A stretch of 64,000 nt of DNA from Anagrus nilaparvatae (taxonomy: Eukaryota > Arthropoda > Insecta > Hymenoptera > Mymaridae), in contig JAKSXM010000263.1 in the NCBI GenBank assembly GCA_022575985.1, positions 13,682,001-13,746,000 of the forward strand. Direction: 5' to 3'. Position 1 is the first letter of the stretch. Each line of letters opens with the position of its first letter. The notes below the pieces were generated by a model that saw only the letters and a program-made list of their open reading frames with translations, had not been told where the DNA came from and did no database searches. The translations under genes were made by a program, and so were the position numbers. Positions 1 to 10,018 of this stretch are shown in pieces.

Positions 1-430
1 TTTTAAATAATTCTTAAAGAAACTTTAGTTGTTTTCAAATACAAAAAAGTTTTTATTTACCAAAAAAAAAATTGTTACCAGGACTCCCAAGAAAAGGCTA
101 AAAGTCATATACGCATGTATTAGCCATTGCAACCCTTTCTGGGGGTGTTTTTAGTAAGCAAAGGGGTATGTTTTATAAATAAATGAAAGATTGAATATTT
201 TTGGCAAAAAAACTCACCCAGTAAGTATTTTGGGTCGCTGTTTTCATTTCTGAAGCTCATTTTTAACTACAACCCCTACAAAATGAGATATCAACCCCTT
301 ATAAACCCCGGCTAATTGTATATTAGCAAGTGGAAAAAGGCCACACCTTCTTCCTAAAGTCCATAAAAATATAAAAACAGGGTTTATAATTAAAACAGTA
401 AAAATTAAAAAAATTATTAAATTAAATTAA
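1..430. other. AT-rich sequence without recognisable feature
   Basis: No open frame, repeat or RNA signal stands out. The stretch is A/T-rich with short homopolymers and looks like decayed intergenic or transposon-derived DNA. Confidence 0.5.
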
Positions 431-432
431 AC

Positions 433-540
433 CGGCTCGGTAGCGCAGAGGTAACGTTCTTGCTTTGTAATATATAGTATTATATTATGAAGTGAGTTCG
501 CCGCTAATGCAAAGCAATGATACTTTTATTTTCTAAATAA
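433..540 (+). repeat. tRNA-derived SINE-like head
   Basis: The sequence starting near 433 resembles a tRNA D-arm region: GGCTCGGTAGCGCAGAGGTA carries an A-box-like TAGCGCAGAGG. About 50 bp later GTGAGTTCGCCGC resembles a weakened B box. No complete cloverleaf with acceptor pairing forms, and the anticodon region is replaced by AT-rich sequence, so this reads as the 5' part of a tRNA-derived SINE rather than a working tRNA gene. The body and 3' tail are not clear. Confidence 0.35.
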
Positions 541-1200
541 ATATTTAATAAAAATTAAATATTTATTATAAGAAGGGGGAGTAGAGCTGGCTGCCGATCC
601 GCAGGAGACAGATGAAATAGAAAGTGCTATTTACTGTCTCTGTATGTCATACATAGAGGGCGTTTTTCTAAGGTTTTTCGCGCCTCTTTTAAAGCGTAGA
701 GTTGTAGAAGTACAACTCTGCGCTTTAAAGACGGAATTGTCAGCATGGCTCCTATAAAAAAGTCGGACCTTGGACCGCAATTGGCCTTCCCAAATCCTTA
801 AAAGGTTAAAGATAATTGAGTTTGAGAAACGGTTGTTAAAGTTCCACCAACCCTGTATATTCCTTCTAATCCTGCAGGTACACTAACAATTTATCCACAT
901 ACGTCTCCAAACCTAAAAAAAATTATTTCCATTAAAGGAAAAAGCGGTTTATATCTTAATATATATATCGACTTCCGGGGAAATAAAAGCAAAAAATGCG
1001 GTTTGGACCAATTGTGTAAATTGTTGGTGACCTTCGTATAACGAATTGTTCTAAGAAGATAAACAAACGCACATACATACATACATATTAAATTAAATTT
1101 TTTTTTTTTTTTTTTTAATTTTATTAACATAAATTAACAATAGTGTATAGTTTATTATGAACTATATATTATATATTTATAAAAATAATTTAATATGTTG
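541..1200. other. Non-coding stretch with a 19-bp hairpin
   Basis: No gene is seen. The notable object is an inverted repeat with arms 688-706 and 711-729 (19 bp, one mismatch, 4-nt loop). A T-rich tract lies at about 1099-1118. The open frame on the minus strand here (891-1130) has low-complexity composition and no family resemblance. Confidence 0.45.
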
Positions 1201-1214
1201 CTAGATTTAAATGA

Positions 1215-1384
1215 AGTGCATATGAAATGTAAGGTCGAGTCTGTCTTCAAAACTATCCCAACGTATTCTTTTCTGAAATTACTACCAAAAATAAGTCACC
1301 AACCCAATTTTTAGTCTCCCAGAGCGAAATCTCTTTTTGGCAGCCAATTTTGTGTTATGGACTTTTATAAAAAAAGTAAGAAAA
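1215..1384. repeat. Partial copy of a palindromic repeat family
   Basis: About 170 bp resembles the left arm of the palindrome at 24491-25458: both share GTCTTCAAAACT, then a ACCAAAAATAAGT-type segment, CCCAATTTTTAG and CTCCCAGAGC in the same order. It is a truncated single arm with no facing partner. Confidence 0.55.
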
Positions 1385-2108
1385 TGTTACGTATGCTAGG
1401 TGAAAATTGATGTTTCTAATATTTGATATGAATGAATAATAAACCGTACATCCGATATTCGTATTAACACAAGAACCCACAGGTGCATTTTCGCTGATGC
1501 TGACCTGGCACAATAGAGTGAGACCAAAAGTTAGCTACGACATAAATTAGGAGAGAATTATCCTACGTAAATAACATATATCCCACCTCGCGATTTCCAG
1601 AAATAAGGAAGGACGCCTCCGCTAATTGAGCGTGACGAGACTGACGCTTTTTTGTATTGGACATCTCCCCCAAAATCCCGCAATATGGGCAGATTCAAAC
1701 TAGATTATATATTTCCCTTCAGGTGCACAAAATTATTATTAGAGTATCACCACTTATTAGAGAACTATCTTTCGTTTTGAATAGTACGATTATAGTATTA
1801 TCTTTTATTAATTACTTGACTTGTGGACTTATACTTTTATAGTTATAATCAATAAAGTGAAGTTTGTATAACCAAATCATATTAGTTATCAGTTATTTTA
1901 AGTAAGTGACAAATCCTTCTGTAATTACGAACTTAGCCTCAGGTTAAGTTCATCCAGCTAAGAACCCAGGATCATCTATACCAACTATACATCAACTATA
2001 ATCACCATAGTACTTAATATACCTGGGACACTCATATCCCCAGGATAAACTTATATTATCATATATTTAAAATTACGTATCCTCAAATAAACCTCAGGAT
2101 ACGTTACA
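1385..2108 (+). repeat. Candidate LTR of a Ty3/gypsy-type element
   Basis: The segment starts TGTTACGTAT and ends ATACGTTACA, an imperfect short inverted repeat with TG...CA termini. It has GC-richer stretches and an AATAAA near 1851. It is followed by TGGCTCCCTTGAAGG, which could be a primer-binding site. No matching second LTR and no flanking duplication are present (AAAA against TAAA), so it may be a 5' LTR with a truncated interior or a chance match. Confidence 0.3.
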
Positions 2109-3455
2109 TAAAGTGGCTCCCTTGAAGGAAAGATGGTAAGAAGAAGCAAGAGCATATTTCCTATCAATCACTGAAGTTTACTTTGATCCCTTTGTTAATT
2201 GATAAATGATTTTTTAACAAAGTTTTCTCTTTTGATATTTGATTATTGATAAAGTTTACTCTTTAGTGTGTACAAGTTAATGTTTTTGTGTAATGATTCG
2301 TGTTATTGGCGGTGTACCTATGTTCTAGGAGGTACGCTACCTCTTCCAAACCCAGCGCCTTCTTTGAGTGCCCCGGAAGCACTTCGGACTGCATTATGCT
2401 ATATTTTGCATCTACATAATGCTATATTTTTTTTTTTTTAACATTATGCGGATGCCTCAGTCCTAGAGCAATGATAGAAATAATTTCAGAATTTAATCTT
2501 TTAAAAAAAAAAACGGAAATTATTTTGTCGGGGTCGGGACGCAAACCTTTAACGTTTAGATCGAAAGGTTATATCATTTACATTATATGGCAAAAAAAAG
2601 ATAACGTTTTTGTCAAAAAGTTAAAAAAGAAACAAAACTAGATAATTTAAAAATTTTTTTGACTACGAAATTTCATCCATATACAAAATTACCAATAAAG
2701 TACTAGTAACTATAAATTACAAAATTGGACTTAACAAAAAAATCAACTCTAATCAATCAAATATACATGACCAGTAAAAGAAAAAAAATTTTAAAGCCGT
2801 TATACCACACCATACTATCCAAAGAAAATTATTGATAAGCCATGTCAAGCAGCAAGCCAAACAGTGCTAAGCTATGTCAAGCAGTGCCACACCGTATAGC
2901 AGCACGCCAAGTAGTGCCAAGCAGCTCTTTCCAACAGATAAGTGCCCTTTAATAAAACTTTCTTTTCTCTTCCTTTCGTAAACCTCCGAGACATATTCAA
3001 TAATTTTTTTTTAAATAAAAATCTGTAAGAATTTTTTTTTAGAATAAGCTACAAGATTACGTATCAAAATCCCTTTTTACCCCTATTACGGCAAAATAAT
3101 TTTTTTTTATTTAAATCATTTAAAAATAAACAAAATTTATATTCTCAACTTATATTTTCAAACATTTTTTTCCCGCGACACCTAAATTCTTTTATGAACA
3201 TACTCCACATCCAAACATTCAAAATTTTTTACTTTGCATCAAAAATTTATATTTCAACCTTTTTTTACTCACGACATATCCGCTGTATCCAGCCTATTAA
3301 ACATAAAATAATCCGGGTAAAATTCTACCACCTCTTGCCTTCCAGTATTGTTTTCTCCCTAAAATTCATAAATTACTCCATGTCCCCAAACTATATTCCA
3401 AAATTTTTTTTATTCCTTTTTTTTTTAATATATACTCTCCTGCCCTTATAAAACC
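2109..3455. other. Non-coding AT-rich stretch
   Basis: No gene recognised. At 2843-2935 a CAAGCAGTGCC-like motif recurs loosely several times. Poly-T and poly-A tracts are frequent. The plus-strand open frame at 3194-3451 is low-complexity and unsupported. Confidence 0.4.
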
Positions 3456-3885
3456 TTACGTATTTGCTCAGTGCCCACAAAATATAAAACTTTTTTTTTA
3501 ATTGCTCAGTGTCCACAAATTATAAATCTTTCTGTAATATATAAAATTATTCAACAGCCTCAAAATATAAAATTTTTGCGTAAGATATAAAACTGCTCAA
3601 CAGCCGCAAAATAAAAATTTTATCACATATAAATTTGTTCAATAGCCTCAAAATATAAAATTATTAAACTGCATCCTGATAATAAATTCAACAATTTTAA
3701 ACCAAATTTAAAATTATTTGATTAAAATTTACCTCTTAGCAGCTAATTTTTAACCCAAAAATCAAAATATTACGCAAAATTTAAAATACGTATCCCAACC
3801 AAAATATCAGACTTCAAACTGCATCCCAATATTAAATTTAACTATTATAAACCAAATTTAAAATTATTTCATTAAAATTGACCCC
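3456..3885. repeat. Tandem repeat of ~165 bp, first segment
   Basis: Imperfect repeats of about 165 bp with recurring landmarks: GCATCCTGATA or GCATCCCAATATTAA, then AAACCAAATTTAAAATTA, then TTAAAATTGACC, then CCAAAAATCAAAATA. The same array continues at 21533-22014 and 26248-26520, so two large elements have inserted into one array. Confidence 0.65.
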
Positions 3886-4577
3886 TGTTGTGTAAATATG
3901 TATATATATTAGCCTGGGCGGAAAATTTAGATTTGCATCCCTGATAGCCTACAGTGTTTGTAGTGGTAAAAAAATGAACTGTGCCAAGTTTGAGCGAAAT
4001 CGGTTAACATTTTCTGTGTGCACATCCCGATTTTCTGCTTAAAAACGCTAAAAAACGCGTTTGAAACAACTCAGATGAAGGAACTAGTAAAAATATTTTG
4101 TTTCATCATAAGTGGATCTCACTTGGTATGTTTAACCTCAGCTATGCTCCTAGAATTATAAAATCGCTAAACATAACCTCAAAAAAAATTAAAAAATACG
4201 TTATTTATTAGCATAAATAAGCTTTACCAACTTGTTAGGGATAAATATTTTAGATTTTAAAAAAAATATGACCTGTGCAAAATTTCAGCGTTATCCGCTG
4301 GATATCAGGCGATCCACATAGGTTTCTACACTGAAAATTCACTTAAAAACGCGATTCAATTAACCTTAGTCAAGGAATTGGTCAAAATATTTTATTTTAG
4401 CAAAAGTGGAGTTCACAAGGTATGTTTTGTCTCAAAAAAGCTACCAGCATCCTAAAAACGCTAAACCTAACCTCAAAAAAATTTTAGAAAATACGTTATT
4501 TATTAGCATAAATAAACTTAACCAACTTTTAGGGATAAATATTTTAGATTTTAATAAAAATATGACCTGTGCAAAAT

Positions 4578-5855
4578 TTCAAGCGCTTGAGTCGCCTGCA
4601 AGATGCAAGCGCTATGGCCGCCCGCAAGATGCAAGCGTTTTAGCCGCCTGCACGATGCAAGCGCTATGGCCGCCTGCAAGATGCAAGCGGTAAGGCCGCC
4701 TGCAATATGCAAGCGTTAAGGCCGCCTGCAAGATGCAAACGGTAAGGCCGCCTGCAAGATGCAAGCGGTAAGGCCGTCTGCAAGTTGCAAGCGCCTGAGC
4801 CGCCTGCACGATGCAAGCGCTTTAGCCGCCTGCACGATGCAAGCGCTTTAGCCGCCTGCAAGATGCAAGCGGTAAAGCCGCCTGCACAATGCAAGCGCTA
4901 TGGCCGCCTGAGAGATGCAAGCGGTAAGGCCGCCTGCAATATGCAAGCGTTAAGGCCGCCTGCAAGATGCAAGCGCTTTAGCCGCCTGCAAGTTGCAAGT
5001 GCTATGGCCGCCTGCACGATGCAAGCGCTATGGCCGCCTGCACAATGCAAGCGCTATGGCCGCCTGCAAAATGCAAGCGCTATGGCCGCCTGCAAGATGC
5101 AAACGGTAAGGCCACATGCAAGATGCAAACGGTAAGGCCGCCTGCAAGTTGCAAGCGCTATGGCCGCCTGCAAGATGCAAGCGCTATGGCCGCCTGCAAG
5201 ATGCAAGCGGTAAGGCCGTCTGCAAGTTGCAAGCGCTTGAGCCGCCTGCACGATGCAAGCGCTTTAGCCGCCTGCAAGATGCAAGCGGTAAAGCCGCCTG
5301 CACGATGCAAGCGCTATGGCCGCCTGCAATATGCAAGCGTTAAGGCCGCCTGCAAGATGCAAGCGCTTTAGCCGCCTGCAAGTTGCAAGCGCTATGGCCG
5401 CCTGCACGATGCAAGCGCTATGGCCGCCCGCACAATGCAAGCGCTATGGCCGCCTGCAAGATGCAAGCGCTATGGCCGCCTGCAAGATGCAAGCGGTAAG
5501 GCCGTCTGCAAGTTGCAAGCGCTTGAGCCGCCTGCACGATGCAAGCGCTTTAGCCGCCTGCAAGATGCAAGCGGTAAAGCCGCCTGCACGATGCAAGCGC
5601 TATGGCCGCCTGCAATATGCAAGCGTTAAGGCCGCCTGCAAGATGCAAGCGCTATGGCCGCCTGCAAGATGCAAGCGGTAAGGCCGTCTGCAAGTTGCAA
5701 GCGCTTGAGCCGCCTGCACGATGCAAGCGCTTTAGCCGCCTGCAAGATGCAAACGGTAAGGCCGCCTGCAAGTTGCAAGCGCTTGAGCCGCATGCAAGAT
5801 GCAAGCGCTTTAGTCGCCTGCAAGATGCAAGCGCTATGGCCGCCTACACCATGCA
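4578..5855. repeat. GC-rich 26-bp satellite array (~49 units)
   Basis: The consensus unit is GCCGCCTGCAAGATGCAAGC plus GCTATG, 26 bp, in a strict tandem of about 49 copies. Variants sit at fixed positions (AAG, ACG, AAT or AGTT before ATGC; GCTATG, GGTAAG, GCTTTA or GCTTGA at the end). Runs of variants recur: the GCAATATGCAAGCGTTAAGG variant appears near 4936, 5326 and 5612, spacings of 390 and 286 bp (15 and 11 units), which indicates higher-order duplication. Long open frames on both strands are by-products of a stop-poor unit and are not genes. Its base composition contrasts sharply with the AT-rich surroundings. Confidence 0.9.
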
Positions 5856-6056
5856 AGATTCAACCTCAAATTTGTATCTAGGGTTGCCCAGATTTACACA
5901 ATTGAGGAATTACAATACCCACTAAACTCCCCACCCTCCTGCATTTATGACAATATCATAGAATCCGGACCGGGACTCCCTGTTTAGGTATTACTTCGGT
6001 TCGGAAACAATGCAGCCAAGGCATTTCTTCGCCATACCCTGTCAATAAAGGAGATT

Positions 6057-6676
6057 TTCCTACGAGAGGAAACCTTCCTCCTTTTTTCCAATCAGTGTCG
6101 CCCGTACGTACTCTGCCACACTGTACCAGTTAGCGGCACTGCGCAGCATTTCCGGGACGACTACTTCCGGCCTCCATTCATCGAAGGGCGGTCGCCCTTC
6201 AGCGAGTGAGGACACCCAAAAAAGGTGTGCTCAGCGGTATCCAGCTCGCCCGGGCAATGCAAGCATTCCGGAGATGCCACCTTGCTCCACTTGAAAAGCA
6301 TATCGCGGAAATAACCGTGACCAGTTAAGAACTGTGTGAGGTAGAAGTCTACCTCTCCATGATTACGGTTCATCCAGCTTTCCAAATCGATGATAAGGCG
6401 GTGCGTCCAACGTCCCCTCGGGTCACCATTCCACCTATACTGCCAGCATTCCAGTGTGTGGGAGCGAGCGCGAACGGAAGCTACGTCGCGCTCTTCTTCC
6501 TCACGGTTATAGATCGCCTGCCTTTCCAAGGCAAGCAGGTCGATGGGAATCACCCGAGCCACCACCTGGATCGCTGGCTCTGATACTGTCTTGTACGAGC
6601 AAGCGATTCGAAGTGCCCCCTGCCTCTGTACTGCCTTTAGTTTCTTGCAGTACTTTTCTATGCGGACATTGTCCGC
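6057..6676 (-). pseudogene. R1-type ORF2, C-terminal part
   Basis: Downstream of an in-frame TGA at 6677-6679, the same frame continues through an LRIACSYKTV-like segment into the open stretch ending at 6161. That stretch includes HGYFRDMLFKW and a C-x2-C-x7-H-x4-C pattern (residues CLHCPGELDTAEHTFFGC), the cysteine/histidine motif typical of the ORF2 carboxy end in R1-clade elements. A further frame change around 6200-6215 leads to the final segment (EGRPPFDEW and following) and a stop near 6057. The motif is thought to bind RNA or DNA during target-primed reverse transcription. The protein is broken here. Confidence 0.75.
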
Positions 6677-7957
6677 TCACACCTCTGCACCGTAGAGCAA
6701 GATGGAGTTGACTGTCGTCATCAACAGCCTTCTCTTCTCTGATCTGGGACCGCCGATGTTCGTCATTAGCCACGAGAGGGACTTTGTCACCCGGCCAGCC
6801 TTTTCACAGGCCTGCTGGAATTGTCTATTGTAGGTCAACTTGTTATCCAAGAAGACCCCCAAATATTTGACCGATGGTTTGGTCTGGATCATAAGGGGAT
6901 TACCTCCGTCATCAAAGCTGATGCCGAATATGGTATCAACCCTTCTCCGGGTCAGAAGGACAATCTCCGTTTTCGGGACTGCCAGTCTTAGTCCGTGATC
7001 CGACATCCAGCTATTGATAAGGCGCATGGCCTCATCCAAGGTATTCTGCTGGTCCTCTGGCTCTCGAGCTGTTATGGTTAGAGCAACGTCATCCGCGTAT
7101 CCGATCATGGAGCATCCATCCGGGAGCTCAATCTTTAGCAAGCCGTCGTAAAAGGCATTCCACAGATCAGGACCCAGAACTGAACCCTGCGCTATGCCTG
7201 CGCTTAATACTTTACCTCTTGTGCCATCGAGCGTGTCCCAGCGCAGGTATCGGTCCCGGAGGTAATCTCTGAGTATATTTCTCAGATAATCCGGAACTCT
7301 GAATACCTGCTCGAGGGAGTGCAACATATCGTCCCACTTAGCCGAGTTGAATGCGTTTTTCACATCCAACGTGACAAGCAGGACGTCCGGTTTAATATCC
7401 GGCCGCACTTGTCTGGCCCTCATAACCACCTTCACGACCTGCTCGATGGCACCGATCGTGGAACGCCCCTCACGAAAGCCGTGTTGGTCGTCGCTAAGGT
7501 CACCCGCTTCCCTAATTGCTTGCCGCAATCTTCCTCTGACCATGCTCTCCATCACCTTGCCAATGGTATTTAACATACACAATGGTCTGTAAGATGATGG
7601 AGATCCTGGTTCACCCTTTCCCTTGCTTATCAGAGCCAGACGGGCCACTTTCCAGTCCCTTGGAAAGGCGCCTGCCACGAGGCACGCGTTAAACATGCCA
7701 AGCAGGAGACCAGGGATTACCTTTGCAGCCTCCTTAAGGGCTTCCGCGGGTATTCCGTCTGGTCCTGGCGCTTTCCCATTTTTCATTGACTTAATTGCCT
7801 GAAGCATCTCCGCCTCGATAAATAGCGGAACTTGCTCCTTCGGGACATCCAAAGCAGGGTGTTGTTGGTTTGGATGATCCGGGAAGAGAGTGTCCACTAT
7901 TCTTTTGGTCGCTGCTTCATCCATCGTGTTGTCACATCCGGACTTAAGTTTGCCCAT
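6677..7957 (-). pseudogene. R1-type ORF2 reverse transcriptase domain
   Basis: This 426-residue open stretch carries an ordered set of non-LTR reverse transcriptase motifs: APGPDGIPAEAL (63-74), SSYRPLCMLNTIGKV (121-135), QHGFREGRST (158-167), LDVKNAFN (197-204), AQGSVLGP (256-263) and the catalytic YADD (287-290). It would copy the element's RNA into a nicked chromosomal target. It ends at TGA in the context LLYGAEV-stop, where related proteins continue with tryptophan, so TGG to TGA is the simplest explanation. It is joined to the upstream endonuclease by a frameshift near 7972-7980, where one base seems to be missing. Confidence 0.85.
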
Positions 7958-8956
7958 GACAACCTTATATCCCAGGCCCCACTGGTCGTGTTGACATCAT
8001 CTCTTAGGGACCGAAGACAGCGCGCCTTGCTGAGGCGGATAGCTTTCGCCAGCCTATGCTTGGCTCCCTTGTACTCTTCAGAGCGCGTAGCCAGCTCTGG
8101 GTGGCCATGCGCTCTTTGCCGTCTTCTGCGTGCGCCGTGACAGACCCGTCTAAGCTCCGCAATTTCTTCATTCCACCAGTACACGCTTCTTTTACCCTTC
8201 CAGGGCCATTTACGCGGCATAGAGGCATCGCAGGCTCCCCTCAGAAGAGCAGTTACCCTCTTGACAAGGGTCTCTGCCTCTCGCGGGGTGGTCGGTCCTC
8301 CATGCCAGGCTGGGATAGACGAGAACTCTTCGCGAAGATAATCCACAAATCTTTCTTCGTCCATCTTTGCCACATTACAGCCTAGTGGGCGCTTTTTGTA
8401 CGGGGGCCGATTAACAACCCTATCACGCACTTTGAAGGTGATGTAATTGTGATCGCTGCCATTGGCTCCATCCATCACCCTCCAACCGCCCACTCTTCCT
8501 GCCAGCCCGGCCGAGGCAAAAGTTACATCAGGGATCGATTCGCCAAAGCCTGGCCTTACGTAGGTTGTATTGTTCCCAGAGTTCATGACCACCAGATCAG
8601 TTCTAGCGGCCATCTCTAGGATCAACGTTCCCCTACGGTTCGTGGTTGGCATTCCCCATTCCACGGCCCTGGCATTTAAGTCCCCAGCAAATATAATATT
8701 GCCAGAGACTTCCCTTATCGTTTCCTCCAATGAGGCCAGCTTTGCGGTGAACACCCCAATAGTGTCATTCGGTGACAAATAACAACTAATGAAAGTTGTA
8801 TCACCGCACTTTGCCCAGACGTGGCAGTTGCCTTTTCCATGTCGGGACATAGACGTCTGAGCACGGCCTCGTAGCCATATAGCGCACCGGCCTGTGTCAT
8901 CGGTTAACCAGAATTGCTGGTTCCTATTGCGAAGCGGCTCGGATAGCAAGACGACG
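7958..8956 (-). pseudogene. R1-type ORF2 endonuclease domain
   Basis: This encodes an exonuclease-endonuclease-phosphatase type domain that nicks the target DNA. Visible motifs are LLSEPLRN near the start, GDLNARAVEWGM, NRRGTLILEMAARTDLVVMN and the GSDHN catalytic motif close to YITFKV. The reading frame runs without a break from the Transib end at 8957; residues encoded upstream of 8956 in this frame come from the transposon end and are not part of the domain. The N-terminal part of ORF2 lies beyond the insertion at 15429-15567. The frame is lost around 7975 before the reverse transcriptase. Confidence 0.85.
8952..8956. repeat. Target-site duplication CGACG, left copy
   Basis: CGACG directly precedes the Transib-like left terminus and is repeated at 15429-15433 after the right terminus. 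A GC-rich 5-bp duplication with a CGNCG pattern is characteristic of Transib insertions. Confidence 0.9.
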
Positions 8957-9552
8957 CACAGTGGGGCAAAAACGCCAAAAATCGCCCTTGGACTCAATTT
9001 TTGAGATATTCACTTAAAACCGGTTTTAAACTACTTCTAGAAGTATCTAAATTCATGAGTCACTGCGGCTTTTTTGATTTTTTTTTTTTTTAATTAATTC
9101 TCAGCCAAAAGCTCAAATTTTACAAAATTTTAAAATTAACGAAAATTCAAAAATTTGATATTTTGAATTTAAAGTCTTTTACACTTAATTTTTTTAGATG
9201 TTGCTCAACCTATATATAAGAAATAATTATATTATATATATTTTAAATATATATTCTGTATATATGTATATATATATATATATATTTCTGATCTAATTTT
9301 TATAGAAAGAGAAAAACATTAAAATTTTATTTAAAACTGAAATTATATTTATAAATATATATATTATATATGTATATAAAAAATATATAACACACACACA
9401 CATACACACAGATATATATATATATATATAAACATAAAGGACTTTTAATTTAAAGAATAATTTTTTTTAAATTAATGCTAATATAAAGAAGAGTCTTCCG
9501 GAGAGATGTCTTTAATATTTTAAATTTTGGCAGTTTTATTATATATATATAT
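8957..9552 (+). repeat. Transib-like left terminal inverted repeat
   Basis: The first seven bases, CACAGTG, equal the recombination-signal heptamer used by RAG1. Eleven bases later CCAAAAATC matches the nonamer consensus ACAAAAACC at seven of nine positions. The reverse complement of this block is found at ~14819-15428 with only scattered differences. The AT/CA microsatellite at 9240-9430 varies in length between the two ends. Confidence 0.88.
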
Positions 9553-9619
9553 CACATCTGATCTAATTTTTATAGAAAGAGAAAAACATTAAAATTTTAT
9601 GTAAAACTGAAATTATATT

Positions 9620-9679
<60 letters not shown>

Positions 9680-9916
9680 TTAAAAAAATATATGTAACAC
9701 ACAGGATACTGAGTTAAATTTTACTTTGTGCTAAAATTTCAAGTGAATATTATTTTAAATATAAGTTTAAAAATAGATGGTAGTTATTAAGTATGTTTTA
9801 TTAGGTATAAAAGAAAAAGAGTATTAATATGGAGGTTTTTATTGTCCTTATTATTTAAAAATTTGAATTTTTAAATTCTGCATAAAATTTTAAAAAGAGG
9901 ATCCAATAATTTATAG

Positions 9917-9953
<37 letters not shown>

Positions 9954-10018
9954 CTGTCTAGTAAAAATTGAAAGTTATAATCTTTGGTTAGAATACAAAG
10001 TTTGTAAATATATAGAAT
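9553..10018. other. Transib-like element, region downstream of the transposase
   Basis: This contains a second partial copy of terminal-repeat sequence (9558-9640), long AT dinucleotide runs (~9626-9672 and ~9921-9950), and then AT-rich sequence up to the transposase stop codon. No canonical poly-A signal is obvious on the minus strand close to the stop. Confidence 0.55.

Noticed and set aside
433..540. Functional tRNA gene
   Set aside because: A-box-like and B-box-like pieces exist, but acceptor pairing and a normal anticodon arm do not form. A SINE head is more likely.
1385..2108. Complete solo LTR
   Set aside because: Termini are plausible, but flanks do not form a duplication and no second copy exists in the window; kept only as a low-confidence candidate.
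4578..5855. CRISPR-like array
   Set aside because: Units are contiguous 26-bp tandem repeats with no unique spacers, in a eukaryotic transposon context.
4406..5925. Many overlapping open frames on both strands with repeated peptides such as ARCKRYGRLQDAS
   Set aside because: They are translations of a 26-bp satellite; the unit is not a multiple of three and lacks stops, so open frames arise on both strands. No start context, domain or coding bias supports them.
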